15,961 nucleotides of DNA from Clostridia bacterium (GTDB taxonomy: Bacteria > Bacillota_A > Clostridia > Christensenellales > Aristaeellaceae), in the NCBI GenBank assembly GCA_017412025.1, contig JAFQOY010000254.1, positions 1 through 15,961 of the forward strand. Reading direction: 5' to 3'. Below the pieces are notes generated by a model. It was not told the origin of the DNA, searched no databases, and was given only the letters and a program-made list of their open reading frames with translations. Below are positions 6,939 to 14,064 of the stretch, piece by piece. The stretch's first letter is position 1. Every line of letters begins with the position of its first letter. The translations under genes were made by a program, and so were the position numbers.

Positions 6939-8843
6939 CTATCTGTAGTGGTATGGCCGGTAAGACGTTCCATGCTCAAAATAGTTCTGCAGCGACAGCA
7001 CCTCGTCGCGGATCAGCTGGCGATAGGTCATTTTTTTGCCGCTGTGGGTGATGGTCTGGTCAAGCTTGTCCTCCATGTGCCGGATGAAGAGCTGCTTCCC
7101 CTTGCGGCTGAGGTATACGCCGCCGTCGGGGCGCGAGGAGAAGCAATCAGCATGGATGGCCCTCTTGTTGATCATGCTGAAAATCACCCGGTCGACCAGA
7201 ATCGGCTTGAATACGTCCGCAAGGTCGAGATGCAGATTTTCGCTGCGTTGCCCGGCTGCGCTGTGGATAAGACTGATCCGGATATCCAGGCGGCTGCTGT
7301 AAATCGCATCGGAAACGAGCTGGTAGAGCAGGGTATTGCCGAAGCTGATCATCGCATTGACCGGGTCGCGCGGCGGGCGTATGCTGCGCTGCGAAAAGGA
7401 AAACTCCGGATGCGTGATGATGAGCGGGAATGCGCTGTAGTAGATCTGCCGGGCGCGGGCCTCAATCAGCATCAGCGTTTCGATTGACTGCGCGGTTCGC
7501 AGCTCGTCGATGGCGTCGAGGATGGCGGTTTCGGGTTCCAGCAGCGCTTCGTTTTTCCGCTCGCGGTAGTACCGGATGTTCTGATACAGGTTGAACAGGC
7601 TGGCATGCTCGAACCTTCTGGCCAGATACAGCCTGTCCTTGGCGCTGAGATAGTGCCGCATCTGGGCAAGCATGCAGCTGTTGCCCGCTTGGGCGGCGGC
7701 GGGAATAAAGGAGCCGATATAATGCCCGTATTGGTTGTAATAGCACAGGCGGATTCCCTGCTGGGCGGCGAAGGAGAGAAAATCCGGGGATAAGAGGACG
7801 TCCGCATGCAGATGAAGGGCCTCGAGCCCTGCGGAGGGAAGAAGGCGGCGGTACTGCTCGCCTTCGTAGAGCAAAGCCATGTGCCTGCGGGTCAGGATGC
7901 CGTTTTGCAGAAAGCTGGCGGATTCGCAGACGCCGGACAGAGGTAAGGATTCCCAGCTGTCAAGCTGGATGGTGGGCGTCTTGTTGCGGAAGCGCACGGC
8001 TTCCAGACGGCTGCAGCGCATGCGGAACCAGAAGCCGAGCAGCTGCAGCTCCGTACAGTAGCAGATTTCGCATTTGTCCGGGCGCAGCTGCAGGCGGAGC
8101 GAGCCGGCAAGAAAGGCGGAAACGCTTTCCAGCAGCGCGGCCGCGTCTTTTTTATAGGGAAGGAACAGCGTGAGGTCGTCCGCGTAGCGGACAAACGGGA
8201 TGCCTTTTTCTTCCAGAAAGCGATCCAGCGGCGTGAGATACAGGTTGCTCAGCAGCGGGCTGAGCGGGCTGCCGAGGACGAGGCCCCGGCGCAGCACGGC
8301 GGTTTGCCCCGTGCTCTCGTCCCTGCAACGGGGAGAGAGCAGGGTTCTGATGAGATAGAGCAGATCGTCGTCCGCATATGGCTGCAGCATATCCAGCAGG
8401 ATATCGTGATCGATGGAGGCGAAGAAATCCGCGATATCCATCTTCAGCGCATAGGGATATCCGTTTTCCATGATCAGCTTTGCCTCGCGCACGGCGTCCG
8501 CGGCAGACATGCCGCTGCGGTAGGCATAGCTGTGGCTGGAAAAGGAGGGCTCCAGCAGCGGGGAGAGAATCTGGCAGATCGCGCGCAGCAGGAGCATGTC
8601 CGTCGCGGCCAGGCGCGCGATGCTGCGCTCCTTGCCGTTTTCCTGCAGAAGAGGGCGCATCAGAACGGTATGCGGCAGGTATTCCCGGTTGGATATGATG
8701 TCTGCGATGTCGTCCCGATGGATGAGCCAGTATGCGGGCAGATCCTCAATCGGCATGCCTCTGGAATCGACTTTGACCTTTCCCTGGAGGATGTGCTCGA
8801 TTGCGGAATGGATGTTGGCTTCGTCAAACAGTTTGCTGATCAT
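6939..8843 (-). CDS. rt-cas1: Reverse transcriptase-Cas1 fusion (RT-Cas1)
   Basis: 634-aa fusion that allows spacer uptake from RNA: the RT can copy RNA into cDNA and Cas1 integrates spacers at the leader end. RT domain, about residues 60-275: RT0/1-like RPLLQENGKERSI, motif A KMDIADFFASIDHD (Asp136), GLVLGSPLSPLLSNLYL, catalytic YADD (220-223), LRPDKCEI and the QLLGFWF motif. Cas1 domain, about residues 300-634: Glu461 (LMLIEARAR), His527 (ISLIHSA) and Asp540 (LHLDLADVFKP) are the three metal-binding active-site residues. There is no N-terminal Cas6 domain, unlike Cas6-RT-Cas1 fusions; cas6 is a separate gene. In the RT motif that usually reads PQG, the Gln is replaced by Leu (VLG). The ATG at 8843 has AAGGCGGTG upstream and a good promoter beyond. 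RNA-derived acquisition is known for related fusions but is inferred here. Confidence 0.97.
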   Translation of the reverse strand: MISKLFDEANIHSAIEHILQGKVKVDSRGMPIEDLPAYWLIHRDDIADIISNREYLPHTVLMRPLLQENGKERSIARLAATDMLLLRAICQILSPLLEPSFSSHSYAYRSGMSAADAVREAKLIMENGYPYALKMDIADFFASIDHDILLDMLQPYADDDLLYLIRTLLSPRCRDESTGQTAVLRRGLVLGSPLSPLLSNLYLTPLDRFLEEKGIPFVRYADDLTLFLPYKKDAAALLESVSAFLAGSLRLQLRPDKCEICYCTELQLLGFWFRMRCSRLEAVRFRNKTPTIQLDSWESLPLSGVCESASFLQNGILTRRHMALLYEGEQYRRLLPSAGLEALHLHADVLLSPDFLSFAAQQGIRLCYYNQYGHYIGSFIPAAAQAGNSCMLAQMRHYLSAKDRLYLARRFEHASLFNLYQNIRYYRERKNEALLEPETAILDAIDELRTAQSIETLMLIEARARQIYYSAFPLIITHPEFSFSQRSIRPPRDPVNAMISFGNTLLYQLVSDAIYSSRLDIRISLIHSAAGQRSENLHLDLADVFKPILVDRVIFSMINKRAIHADCFSSRPDGGVYLSRKGKQLFIRHMEDKLDQTITHSGKKMTYRQLIRDEVLSLQNYFEHGTSYRPYHYR

Positions 8844-8864
8844 AAATTCACCGCCTTCAGGAAA

Positions 8865-8893
8865 AAGATAGCATATTGTGCGGTCGATGTCAA
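8865..8893 (-). promoter_or_regulatory. Promoter of rt-cas1-cas2
   Basis: On the minus strand: TTGACA (complement of 8888-8893), 17-bp spacer, TATCTT (complement of 8865-8870), preceded by TGC as an extended -10. The transcript would begin about 15-20 nt before the rt-cas1 ATG. Confidence 0.75.
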
Positions 8894-8924
8894 ATTTTCT
8901 TTAAAATGCTGATGATACATGATG

Positions 8925-9125
8925 AAGTCGGATGAACGGATAATCGGGTCATGGCTTTGTATTTAAAATAATAACGAGTGAAATATAGGTCGATCCGGGG
9001 GCGATTTGAGAAATTGAGCAGAATAAGGGAAATAAGAAGGGTAAAAATAGAAAATGACCACAAAAATAAGGGCTTGACGGGCGATGCTTCATGTGATATA
9101 ATCAAAAAACACAGTAAATACTGTT
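8925..9125 (+). promoter_or_regulatory. CRISPR leader 2 with promoter
   Basis: A leader like that of array 1, divergent from rt-cas1. It has TTGACG (9074-9079), a 17-bp spacer and TATAAT (9097-9102) in the same TGTGATATAAT context. It ends in the same dyad, ACAGTA-AA-TACTGT (9111-9124), one base before the first repeat. The upstream block AATAATAACGAGTGA and the last 50 bp match leader 1 closely; the middle has diverged. The 5' edge is approximate. Confidence 0.85.
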
Positions 9126-9541
9126 GTAAGCCAACTCTATGAGAGATTGATACATGATGATGCTGATGAGCGCGACAACAAACTTCTTATACATTTTTGT
9201 AAGCCAACTCTATGAGAGATTGATACGATTCCGGGAAGACCAGTCGCAGCACGATGAGTGCCAAAGTAAGCCAACTCTATGAGAGATTGATACCCATACT
9301 TCTCCGTCTTTGTCGCACACATGCTTTCGTAAGCCAACTCTATGAGAGATTGATACGTAGGCTCCTAATTTGGGAATTATCCCCTTATTACAGTAAGCCA
9401 ACTCTATGAGAGATTGATACGCAATAGCCCTGGCTTTCGTGTTTGGCCATAATCTAGTAAGCCAACTCTATGAGAGATTGATACGGAATACTGAGCGGTA
9501 CAAATCGTTCGCAATAATTGTAAGCCAACTCTATGAGAGAT
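9126..9541 (+). CRISPR. CRISPR array 2: 6 spacers, same 28-bp repeat
   Basis: Six full repeats identical to those of array 1 start at 9126, 9199, 9266, 9329, 9393 and 9457. A shortened seventh starts at 9520 (first 22 bases, ending 9541). Spacers are 45, 39, 35, 36, 36 and 35 bp. Same orientation as array 1. The last repeat breaks off at the same base as the last repeat of array 1, and both are followed by C. No spacer is shared between the two arrays. Confidence 0.99.
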
Positions 9542-9783
9542 CGGTTTCCCTCCGCCCTGCTGCGGCAGGGGACCTCATCCGTCTCGCCTTCTCCGAGGAA
9601 CTCGCATAGTCGCGCAAGCGCTCCTTTACAGTTCCGATCTTTATCTCGCTGTCTCGCCCGCAGGGCGCGCTCGATTCCGATCCCACAGGGTGTGCTCGGC
9701 TTCGGCGCCAAGGGGGAAGGTTTATTTTATCTTGGGGCGTCTGAAGGGCGGCCTGCGATGGACGCCGCATTTCCTTCAAGCGA
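9542..9783. other. Non-coding stretch between array 2 and the card1 promoter
   Basis: No convincing gene is present. It starts with a CCCTGC/GCAGGG hairpin (9555-9560 with 9565-9570) and continues with sequence rich in CGC and TCTCG, then GGCGCCAAGGGGGAAGGTTT. This composition is reminiscent of decayed dispersed intergenic repeats of gut Clostridia, but that resemblance is from memory and weak. Open frames here run straight out of the CRISPR repeat and lack an RBS. Confidence 0.35.
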
Positions 9784-9812
9784 TTGACAAGAATTGTAAC
9801 CTGTGCTATCCT
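9784..9812 (+). promoter_or_regulatory. Promoter of the CARF nuclease gene
   Basis: TTGACA (9784-9789), 17-bp spacer, TATCCT (9807-9812) with TGC just upstream (extended -10). It predicts a start near 9819 and an 80-nt untranslated leader that contains the hairpin at 9842-9873. It resembles the rt-cas1 promoter in the -35, spacing and TGCTATC element. Confidence 0.75.
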
Positions 9813-9841
9813 TGATATCAGGAACAAAAGAGCAAATAAAA

Positions 9842-9873
9842 CGAGGCAAAAGCGCTTTTGTGCTTTTGCCTCG
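9842..9873 (-). terminator. Hairpin in the card1 5' UTR, homologous to the one after array 1
   Basis: A perfect 12-bp stem (9842-9853 with 9862-9873) with an 8-nt loop. On the minus strand it is followed by TTTTATTT, so it can end antisense transcription coming from cas6. On the + strand the tail (CTGTGTTTTA) is weak. The flanks ACAAAAG...AAAACGAGGC and CTGTRTTTTA match 6519-6580. Confidence 0.6.
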
Positions 9874-9897
9874 CTGTGTTTTATGTGGGGAACCGAA

Positions 9898-11070
9898 ATG
9901 GATACGCTGCTTGAATTCTACGATGCATCTGAGCCGATTCTCAATATCATCGGCGCATGGATGCTCAAACCGAAGAACGTGGTTTTCTTCTACTATGGGC
10001 TGGAAGCGCCGGAGAAGGAGCGCAAAACCCTGATGAAGGCGCTGCGGGAAATGGACCTGCGCTGCAGCGTACGGATGGAGCTGCTCAACAGCCTGGACGA
10101 CGACAGCCTGCTGCGCTGGATTGAGGCGAACAGGGATAAGCTGGGCGACTTTGCGCTGGAGCTCAGCGGCGGCGACGACGTGATGCTCTTCATGGCCGGA
10201 CGCTGCTTCGAGCGGTTCCACTGCCCGGTGTACGCCCGCAGGCCCGGCGGCAGGTATTATGCGCTGGATGCGGACAGGATTGTCAGCGGCGCTGCGGCGC
10301 AGTTCCCCATTGAGCAGCGGCTGCTGCTGCATCACGGCAGGATCGGGCGGTTCGGCCGGCTGAAGCCGGGCGACCTGACGGCGCAGCTGCAGACGATGGC
10401 GGTTCAGGCGGTTGAGCTGCAAAAAAAGCACCCCTACCTCTGGACGAAGCAGACGCTGTGCATCCAGCAGGCAGTGGCGCAGATGGAAGAGGAAGGGCTG
10501 ACGCTTACGCTCACCCGGGCGCAGTGCAGGCGGTTCGGCTTTGGCACGAAGACGGGCCATCTGTTCCGCCAGCTGGAGGCCGCGGGGCTGCTCAAGCGGT
10601 TTGGCTGTAATGAGGAGACGGCGGAGCTGACCTTTGCCAGCAGGCTGGTGAGGGACTGCCTGTGCGATTACGGCGTATGGCTGGAAATCTATCTGTATCA
10701 CGTCATGAATGCCGCCGGCGTGTTTGACGATATGCGCCTGTCGTGCATCGTGGAATGGGAGCACGAGGATATCCTCAACGAGCTGGACGTGGTGGCGACG
10801 GCGGGCCTTGGGCTGGCAGTCGTCTCGTGCAAGACCTGCACGCCGGATATGAAGGCGCTCAGCGAGCTGTGCGTGCTCGCGGAACGCTTTGGCTCGCTGT
10901 ATACGCAGCCTGTGCTGGCCGTGCTGCCCAAGGGCAGCGAGCGGCTGGAAAACATCGGCGCGCGCTGCGAGGAGATGGGCATTCAGCTGCTGGACGTGCG
11001 CCAGTACAGCCGGGAGGAGCTCATCGGCTATTTTGCCAGAATGGGCAGGCGGATGAAGTCATCTGTCTGA
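9898..11070 (+). CDS. card1: Card1/Can2-like CARF-domain nuclease
   Basis: 390-aa effector of the Card1/Can2 (DUF1887) type. Known members bind cyclic oligoadenylate, usually cA4, made by Cas10 and then cut DNA and/or RNA. The N-terminal CARF region, about residues 1-145, contains LELSGGDDVMLF at the position of the ligand-loop motif. A middle region (about 175-250) looks like a winged helix (LTRAQCRRFGFG...HLFRQLEAAGLLKRFG). The C-terminal PD-(D/E)xK nuclease domain has WLE (Glu263), NELDV (Asp297) and VVSCKT (Lys312). The start is taken at ATG 9898 because GTGGGG lies 8 nt upstream; ATG 9883 and upstream codons would overlap the hairpin or promoter. Its last 12 bp overlap the end of cas6 on the other strand. 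The symbol is by family resemblance. Confidence 0.88.
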   Translation: MDTLLEFYDASEPILNIIGAWMLKPKNVVFFYYGLEAPEKERKTLMKALREMDLRCSVRMELLNSLDDDSLLRWIEANRDKLGDFALELSGGDDVMLFMAGRCFERFHCPVYARRPGGRYYALDADRIVSGAAAQFPIEQRLLLHHGRIGRFGRLKPGDLTAQLQTMAVQAVELQKKHPYLWTKQTLCIQQAVAQMEEEGLTLTLTRAQCRRFGFGTKTGHLFRQLEAAGLLKRFGCNEETAELTFASRLVRDCLCDYGVWLEIYLYHVMNAAGVFDDMRLSCIVEWEHEDILNELDVVATAGLGLAVVSCKTCTPDMKALSELCVLAERFGSLYTQPVLAVLPKGSERLENIGARCEEMGIQLLDVRQYSREELIGYFARMGRRMKSSV

Positions 11071-11817
11071 CGCATCCATGATTGTGAAGAAGCCGAAGCC
11101 CTGACCGTTGCGCTCGCCCATGCCCGTATCCAGCAGGAAACGGACGGCGGCTTCCGGCGCGCGCAGCAGATAATCGCCGTACCAGCCGCACAGCGACGCG
11201 CCCTTGAACCGGGTTACGCAACGGTGCTTCTGCGTGACGGAGACAGGGGTCAGGCTGACGCTGCCGGGCGCAGGCGCGCTGCACAGCGCATGCCACTTGC
11301 GCTTGAAATTGGCGGAAATATACGCCGAAAAGTCGGAATCGAACGGGGAGAGGAAGACCGTCCGTCCCTGTCCGTCCGTGCGGTGGAGCACGACGGGCGT
11401 CTGCATCCGTATGCGAACGGTGGAGCGGAGCGGGGCGTAGTCCTCACGCGCTGTGCCGGTTATGTGCAGCGGCTGATGCAGGAGCGTGACGGCGGGCGCG
11501 GCGCGGAAGCCCTTTTCCCATGTGTCGAGCAGAGACGGGGAGCAGGAGCGGATGGTGAGCGCGAGATCGCCCGTGTAGGTGAGCTGCCCATCCTGCAGCG
11601 TGCGCCTGCCGCGCAGCCGGGAAAAGACGAACGGCGCGTAGCTGCGCTGATGCAGCATGGGCTTGCCGTCGTGTATCAGGCGGCTCATGAATGGATCGCC
11701 TGCGGAAAGCGTGCTTAAAAGCATACCCTGCAGGGCGTGCTGATGCGCGATGGGCAGAATGAGAGGCTTCTCGGGCGAGAGCGTGACGTGCAGCTGGGGC
11801 ATGAGCTTGTTCACCAT
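11059..11817 (-). CDS. cas6: Cas6, pre-crRNA processing endoribonuclease
   Basis: 252-aa Cas6 RAMP endoribonuclease that cuts within each repeat, here expected 8 nt before the spacer to leave ATTGATAC. Visible features are the N-terminal strand and helix (LHVTLSP...HQHALQGMLL), LIHDGKPM with His49 and Lys52 at positions like the catalytic His and Lys of Pyrococcus Cas6, then SYAPFVFSRLRG, and the C-terminal glycine-rich loop TGMGERNGQGFGFF. The ATG at 11817 gives a very short leader. ATG 11802 (residue 6) with AGGATGGTG upstream is an equally good start. It is a stand-alone gene, not fused to RT-Cas1 or placed in the cmr operon, and has its own promoter. It converges on card1 with a 12-bp overlap. 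Confidence 0.93.
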   Translation of the reverse strand: MVNKLMPQLHVTLSPEKPLILPIAHQHALQGMLLSTLSAGDPFMSRLIHDGKPMLHQRSYAPFVFSRLRGRRTLQDGQLTYTGDLALTIRSCSPSLLDTWEKGFRAAPAVTLLHQPLHITGTAREDYAPLRSTVRIRMQTPVVLHRTDGQGRTVFLSPFDSDFSAYISANFKRKWHALCSAPAPGSVSLTPVSVTQKHRCVTRFKGASLCGWYGDYLLRAPEAAVRFLLDTGMGERNGQGFGFFTIMDASDR

Positions 11818-11837
11818 CCTGATTGTGATGTATAGCC

Positions 11838-11866
11838 ATTGTAAAGAAAAATGCAGACGGGGTCAA
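11838..11866 (-). promoter_or_regulatory. Promoter of cas6
   Basis: On the minus strand: TTGACC (complement of 11861-11866), 17-bp spacer, TACAAT (complement of 11838-11843). It sits in the 71-bp gap between cas6 and the divergent membrane-protein gene. A much weaker + strand candidate (TTGTTC 11807-11812, 18 bp, TATAGC 11831-11836) could serve the other gene. Confidence 0.65.
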
Positions 11867-11888
11867 GACCGAATACGGAGGAAAGCAC

Positions 11889-13904
11889 ATGAGCAGTTCG
11901 TTTTGTACAGGATCGTTCTCTTTTGTGTTGACGGCGCAGTGGGATTACGTCGACAGAAACCTGAAGGAAAAGTATCGGCGGAATCCGTACATTCTGCCGA
12001 TGGATAAGCGGGTAAATATGCGCAAGGCGACAGCCATGCTGCTCAAAAGCGGAAAGTGGACGCCGTATCGGGATGTTGTCGATATCGCGGATCATTATGA
12101 AGAAGGGGAAGTGTTCCCGTTTTCGGATGAGAGAAGCGCATCAAAGCGCCCGCTTTATAAGGAATACTTGTATTTCAACAGCAATATGCGTCAGTTGATC
12201 TACAATCAGATCCAGTGGAAAGACGGTCCTGACGAAACGCTGGCAGACAGGGCGGAAGAATACGCCAGAGAGGTAGAAAAAAACAGACAGCCCGTTGTCG
12301 TGCTGGAAAGAAAGCTGGGGAGGCAGGGATACTATCATCTGGTCAGGTTCAAGTCGTATAACGGACAAATTGAGCTGACAGCCTATCGCCTTCCGCTGAC
12401 GAGCATCGAGCTTCGCCTGTACAGCACGGGAGTGCTCTCGCTGGGCATTCGCTGCTGTCATGAGTTTGCGGCGGCAAGTTCCCGATATGAGAAAAAAGAG
12501 CTGGAACCGCCGTATATCCCCGATGAAATCCCTGTCAAGCTGAAGGGAGACGGCTGGAATCGCGCTGAGTTTGAGGAGGATATTGCGTGGATTGAAGATG
12601 CAGGCAGGCGGTTGTTCATGCCGAGGGGATCGTATATGGAGAATTATGCCGATTACCCTGCCGAGATACCGGTTTATTCCTGTCTGGATTTGGGGAATGG
12701 AGAGGAACCTATCGCGCTATGCAATATGCTGGGCCTGTTTGAAAAGCGCTGTTCCTGCCCGAATCAGGCGTGTAAAAAGAAGATAGAAGAGCTGTGCAGT
12801 ATACTTGGTCAGACTGATGAGGATAAAAGAAAACGTCAGAAGAACAGAATTCTGCCGGAACGGTTTGAATGGCTGGGAGAGCTTGTCGACAAGCATTGTC
12901 TGAGCAAGAAGTCACTGCGCCATTTAAAGCGAAATGATGAAGGAGAACAGGCTGTTGTATCCGGAAAAGCAGACGTCCATCCGGAGGATGACGATGTGCT
13001 CGTCATTGAGAGCTTCAATGACGACCGCATGTATCTGCACGGTACGATCGTGTCCGATGAAATTGCCCACAATATGAAGAGGGCGCTTACGCCGCTGGAC
13101 GCCGAGAAACGGATACTCAATCATCATGAATACATATCCACGCTCAGAAAATGGTACGGAATCATTTCGGCAGACAACAACTGGGAATCCTCGACCTGCA
13201 CAAACGAAAAGATGCTCGTTGAACTGACGGAGTGCTGCACCGATGCGCGGTGGAGCGGATGGGGGACGTTTTACGGCATTACCTATCACTGCATGCTCAT
13301 GCTGCATAATACAGGGGCTCAGGCGTATCTGACGGAGAACATGGACTGGACCTATTACCAGATGTTCCTGATCGGCATTCTGCAGCGCTTTTCGCTGCAG
13401 CGGTTTTACAGGGAAGCGTCCGGCGCGCTGCAGATTCATGACAAGAAGGATAAAGCCCGGCGAAGCGCGCTCAAGGACAGCTATCTGCTCTTCCTCAACC
13501 GCATCTGGTTCAGTGAGGTGACGGAGCAGGAGCAGGGGCGCGATCTGTTTCACAGGCTGCAGGAGAATCTGGAGGTTAAGGAAGATGTGGCCTTCCTCGA
13601 TCAGGCGCTGGAAGAACTCAGTGACCGTGAGCAGAAGCGGCTGGATTCCATGATCAGCGAACAACTGCTTCCGATGTCAGTACTTGGCGGTATCTGGGCG
13701 GCAGTGGAAATGTTTTCAACTGTTCTTGGATGGACAGGGTACAGGAACGTAGAGGGAATTGAATCGTTTATCCAGTTTATGGATAAGTTGAAGGTGCTCT
13801 GCTGTGTGGTGGTACTCTTTGTGATAGCTGTCCATGTCGGCAATTACCTTTGTCATCGTATCCGGTATTGGATTTCGGATTTGAGGAATAAGCTACATGC
13901 GTGA
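11889..13904 (+). CDS. Large protein with two C-terminal membrane segments, probable CorA-like type III effector
   Basis: 671-aa protein: a large, probably cytoplasmic N-terminal region with no familiar domain, then a helical stretch (about 485-590, LQRFSLQRF...EELSDREQKRL) and two hydrophobic segments at about 594-615 and 634-653. A soluble body, a long helical stalk and two C-terminal membrane helices is CorA topology. The GMN motif of true Mg2+ channels is absent. CorA-like proteins are known type III-B effectors, opened by SAM-AMP in Bacteroides fragilis, and this gene's place in a Cmr locus with a DEDD nuclease fits. Cys residues cluster at 288-295 (CSCPNQAC), a possible metal site. The ATG at 11889 has GGAGGA 6 nt upstream. 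Base composition looks less GC-rich than in the cmr genes. The membrane topology is well supported; the CorA assignment is tentative. Confidence 0.55.
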   Translation: MSSSFCTGSFSFVLTAQWDYVDRNLKEKYRRNPYILPMDKRVNMRKATAMLLKSGKWTPYRDVVDIADHYEEGEVFPFSDERSASKRPLYKEYLYFNSNMRQLIYNQIQWKDGPDETLADRAEEYAREVEKNRQPVVVLERKLGRQGYYHLVRFKSYNGQIELTAYRLPLTSIELRLYSTGVLSLGIRCCHEFAAASSRYEKKELEPPYIPDEIPVKLKGDGWNRAEFEEDIAWIEDAGRRLFMPRGSYMENYADYPAEIPVYSCLDLGNGEEPIALCNMLGLFEKRCSCPNQACKKKIEELCSILGQTDEDKRKRQKNRILPERFEWLGELVDKHCLSKKSLRHLKRNDEGEQAVVSGKADVHPEDDDVLVIESFNDDRMYLHGTIVSDEIAHNMKRALTPLDAEKRILNHHEYISTLRKWYGIISADNNWESSTCTNEKMLVELTECCTDARWSGWGTFYGITYHCMLMLHNTGAQAYLTENMDWTYYQMFLIGILQRFSLQRFYREASGALQIHDKKDKARRSALKDSYLLFLNRIWFSEVTEQEQGRDLFHRLQENLEVKEDVAFLDQALEELSDREQKRLDSMISEQLLPMSVLGGIWAAVEMFSTVLGWTGYRNVEGIESFIQFMDKLKVLCCVVVLFVIAVHVGNYLCHRIRYWISDLRNKLHA

Positions 13905-14064
13905 TTGGCAGCGACGACGCGGTAAGATCGCACAGCTGCACACTAGGAGGGTTCAAGTAAACGGATATCTCATGAAGCGCAGGCAGGATGATCGTCGCGT
14001 TTAAGGCGGACTGCTTTAGAGAAAACAGATACAGAAGCAAACCCTGTCGTAGAATTATGCGACA

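Noticed and set aside
6849..8912. Plus-strand open frames opposite cas2 and rt-cas1
   Set aside because: They lie antisense to clearly conserved proteins and lack matching RBS or motifs.
5805..9541. Self-targeting spacers against genes in this window
   Set aside because: No spacer was seen to match the window by eye. A full search was not possible, so this is not evidence of absence elsewhere in the genome.
9137..9827. Open frames running through array 2 repeats and the region after it
   Set aside because: They read repeat and spacer sequence, such as a recurring SLIELAY on the minus strand, and have no independent support.
9784..9897. Longer N-terminal start for the CARF nuclease
   Set aside because: This stretch holds the promoter and a perfect hairpin; the RBS-supported ATG at 9898 begins directly at the CARF fold.
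9727..10764. 345-codon minus-strand frame over card1
   Set aside because: Shadow of the CARF nuclease gene; composition is unlike a real protein.
11059..11817. Cas6 gene as a generic RAMP of the Cmr complex
   Set aside because: His49/Lys52 placement, the C-terminal GERNGQGFG loop and the separate promoter fit the processing nuclease, and all Cmr RAMPs are already accounted for (cmr1 is absent from the visible part and could lie upstream).
13972..14004. Ten-codon ORF MKRRQDDRRV with an AGGAGGG upstream
   Set aside because: The Shine-Dalgarno sequence is about 20 nt from the ATG and the peptide is too short to support. I see nothing else in 13905-14044.
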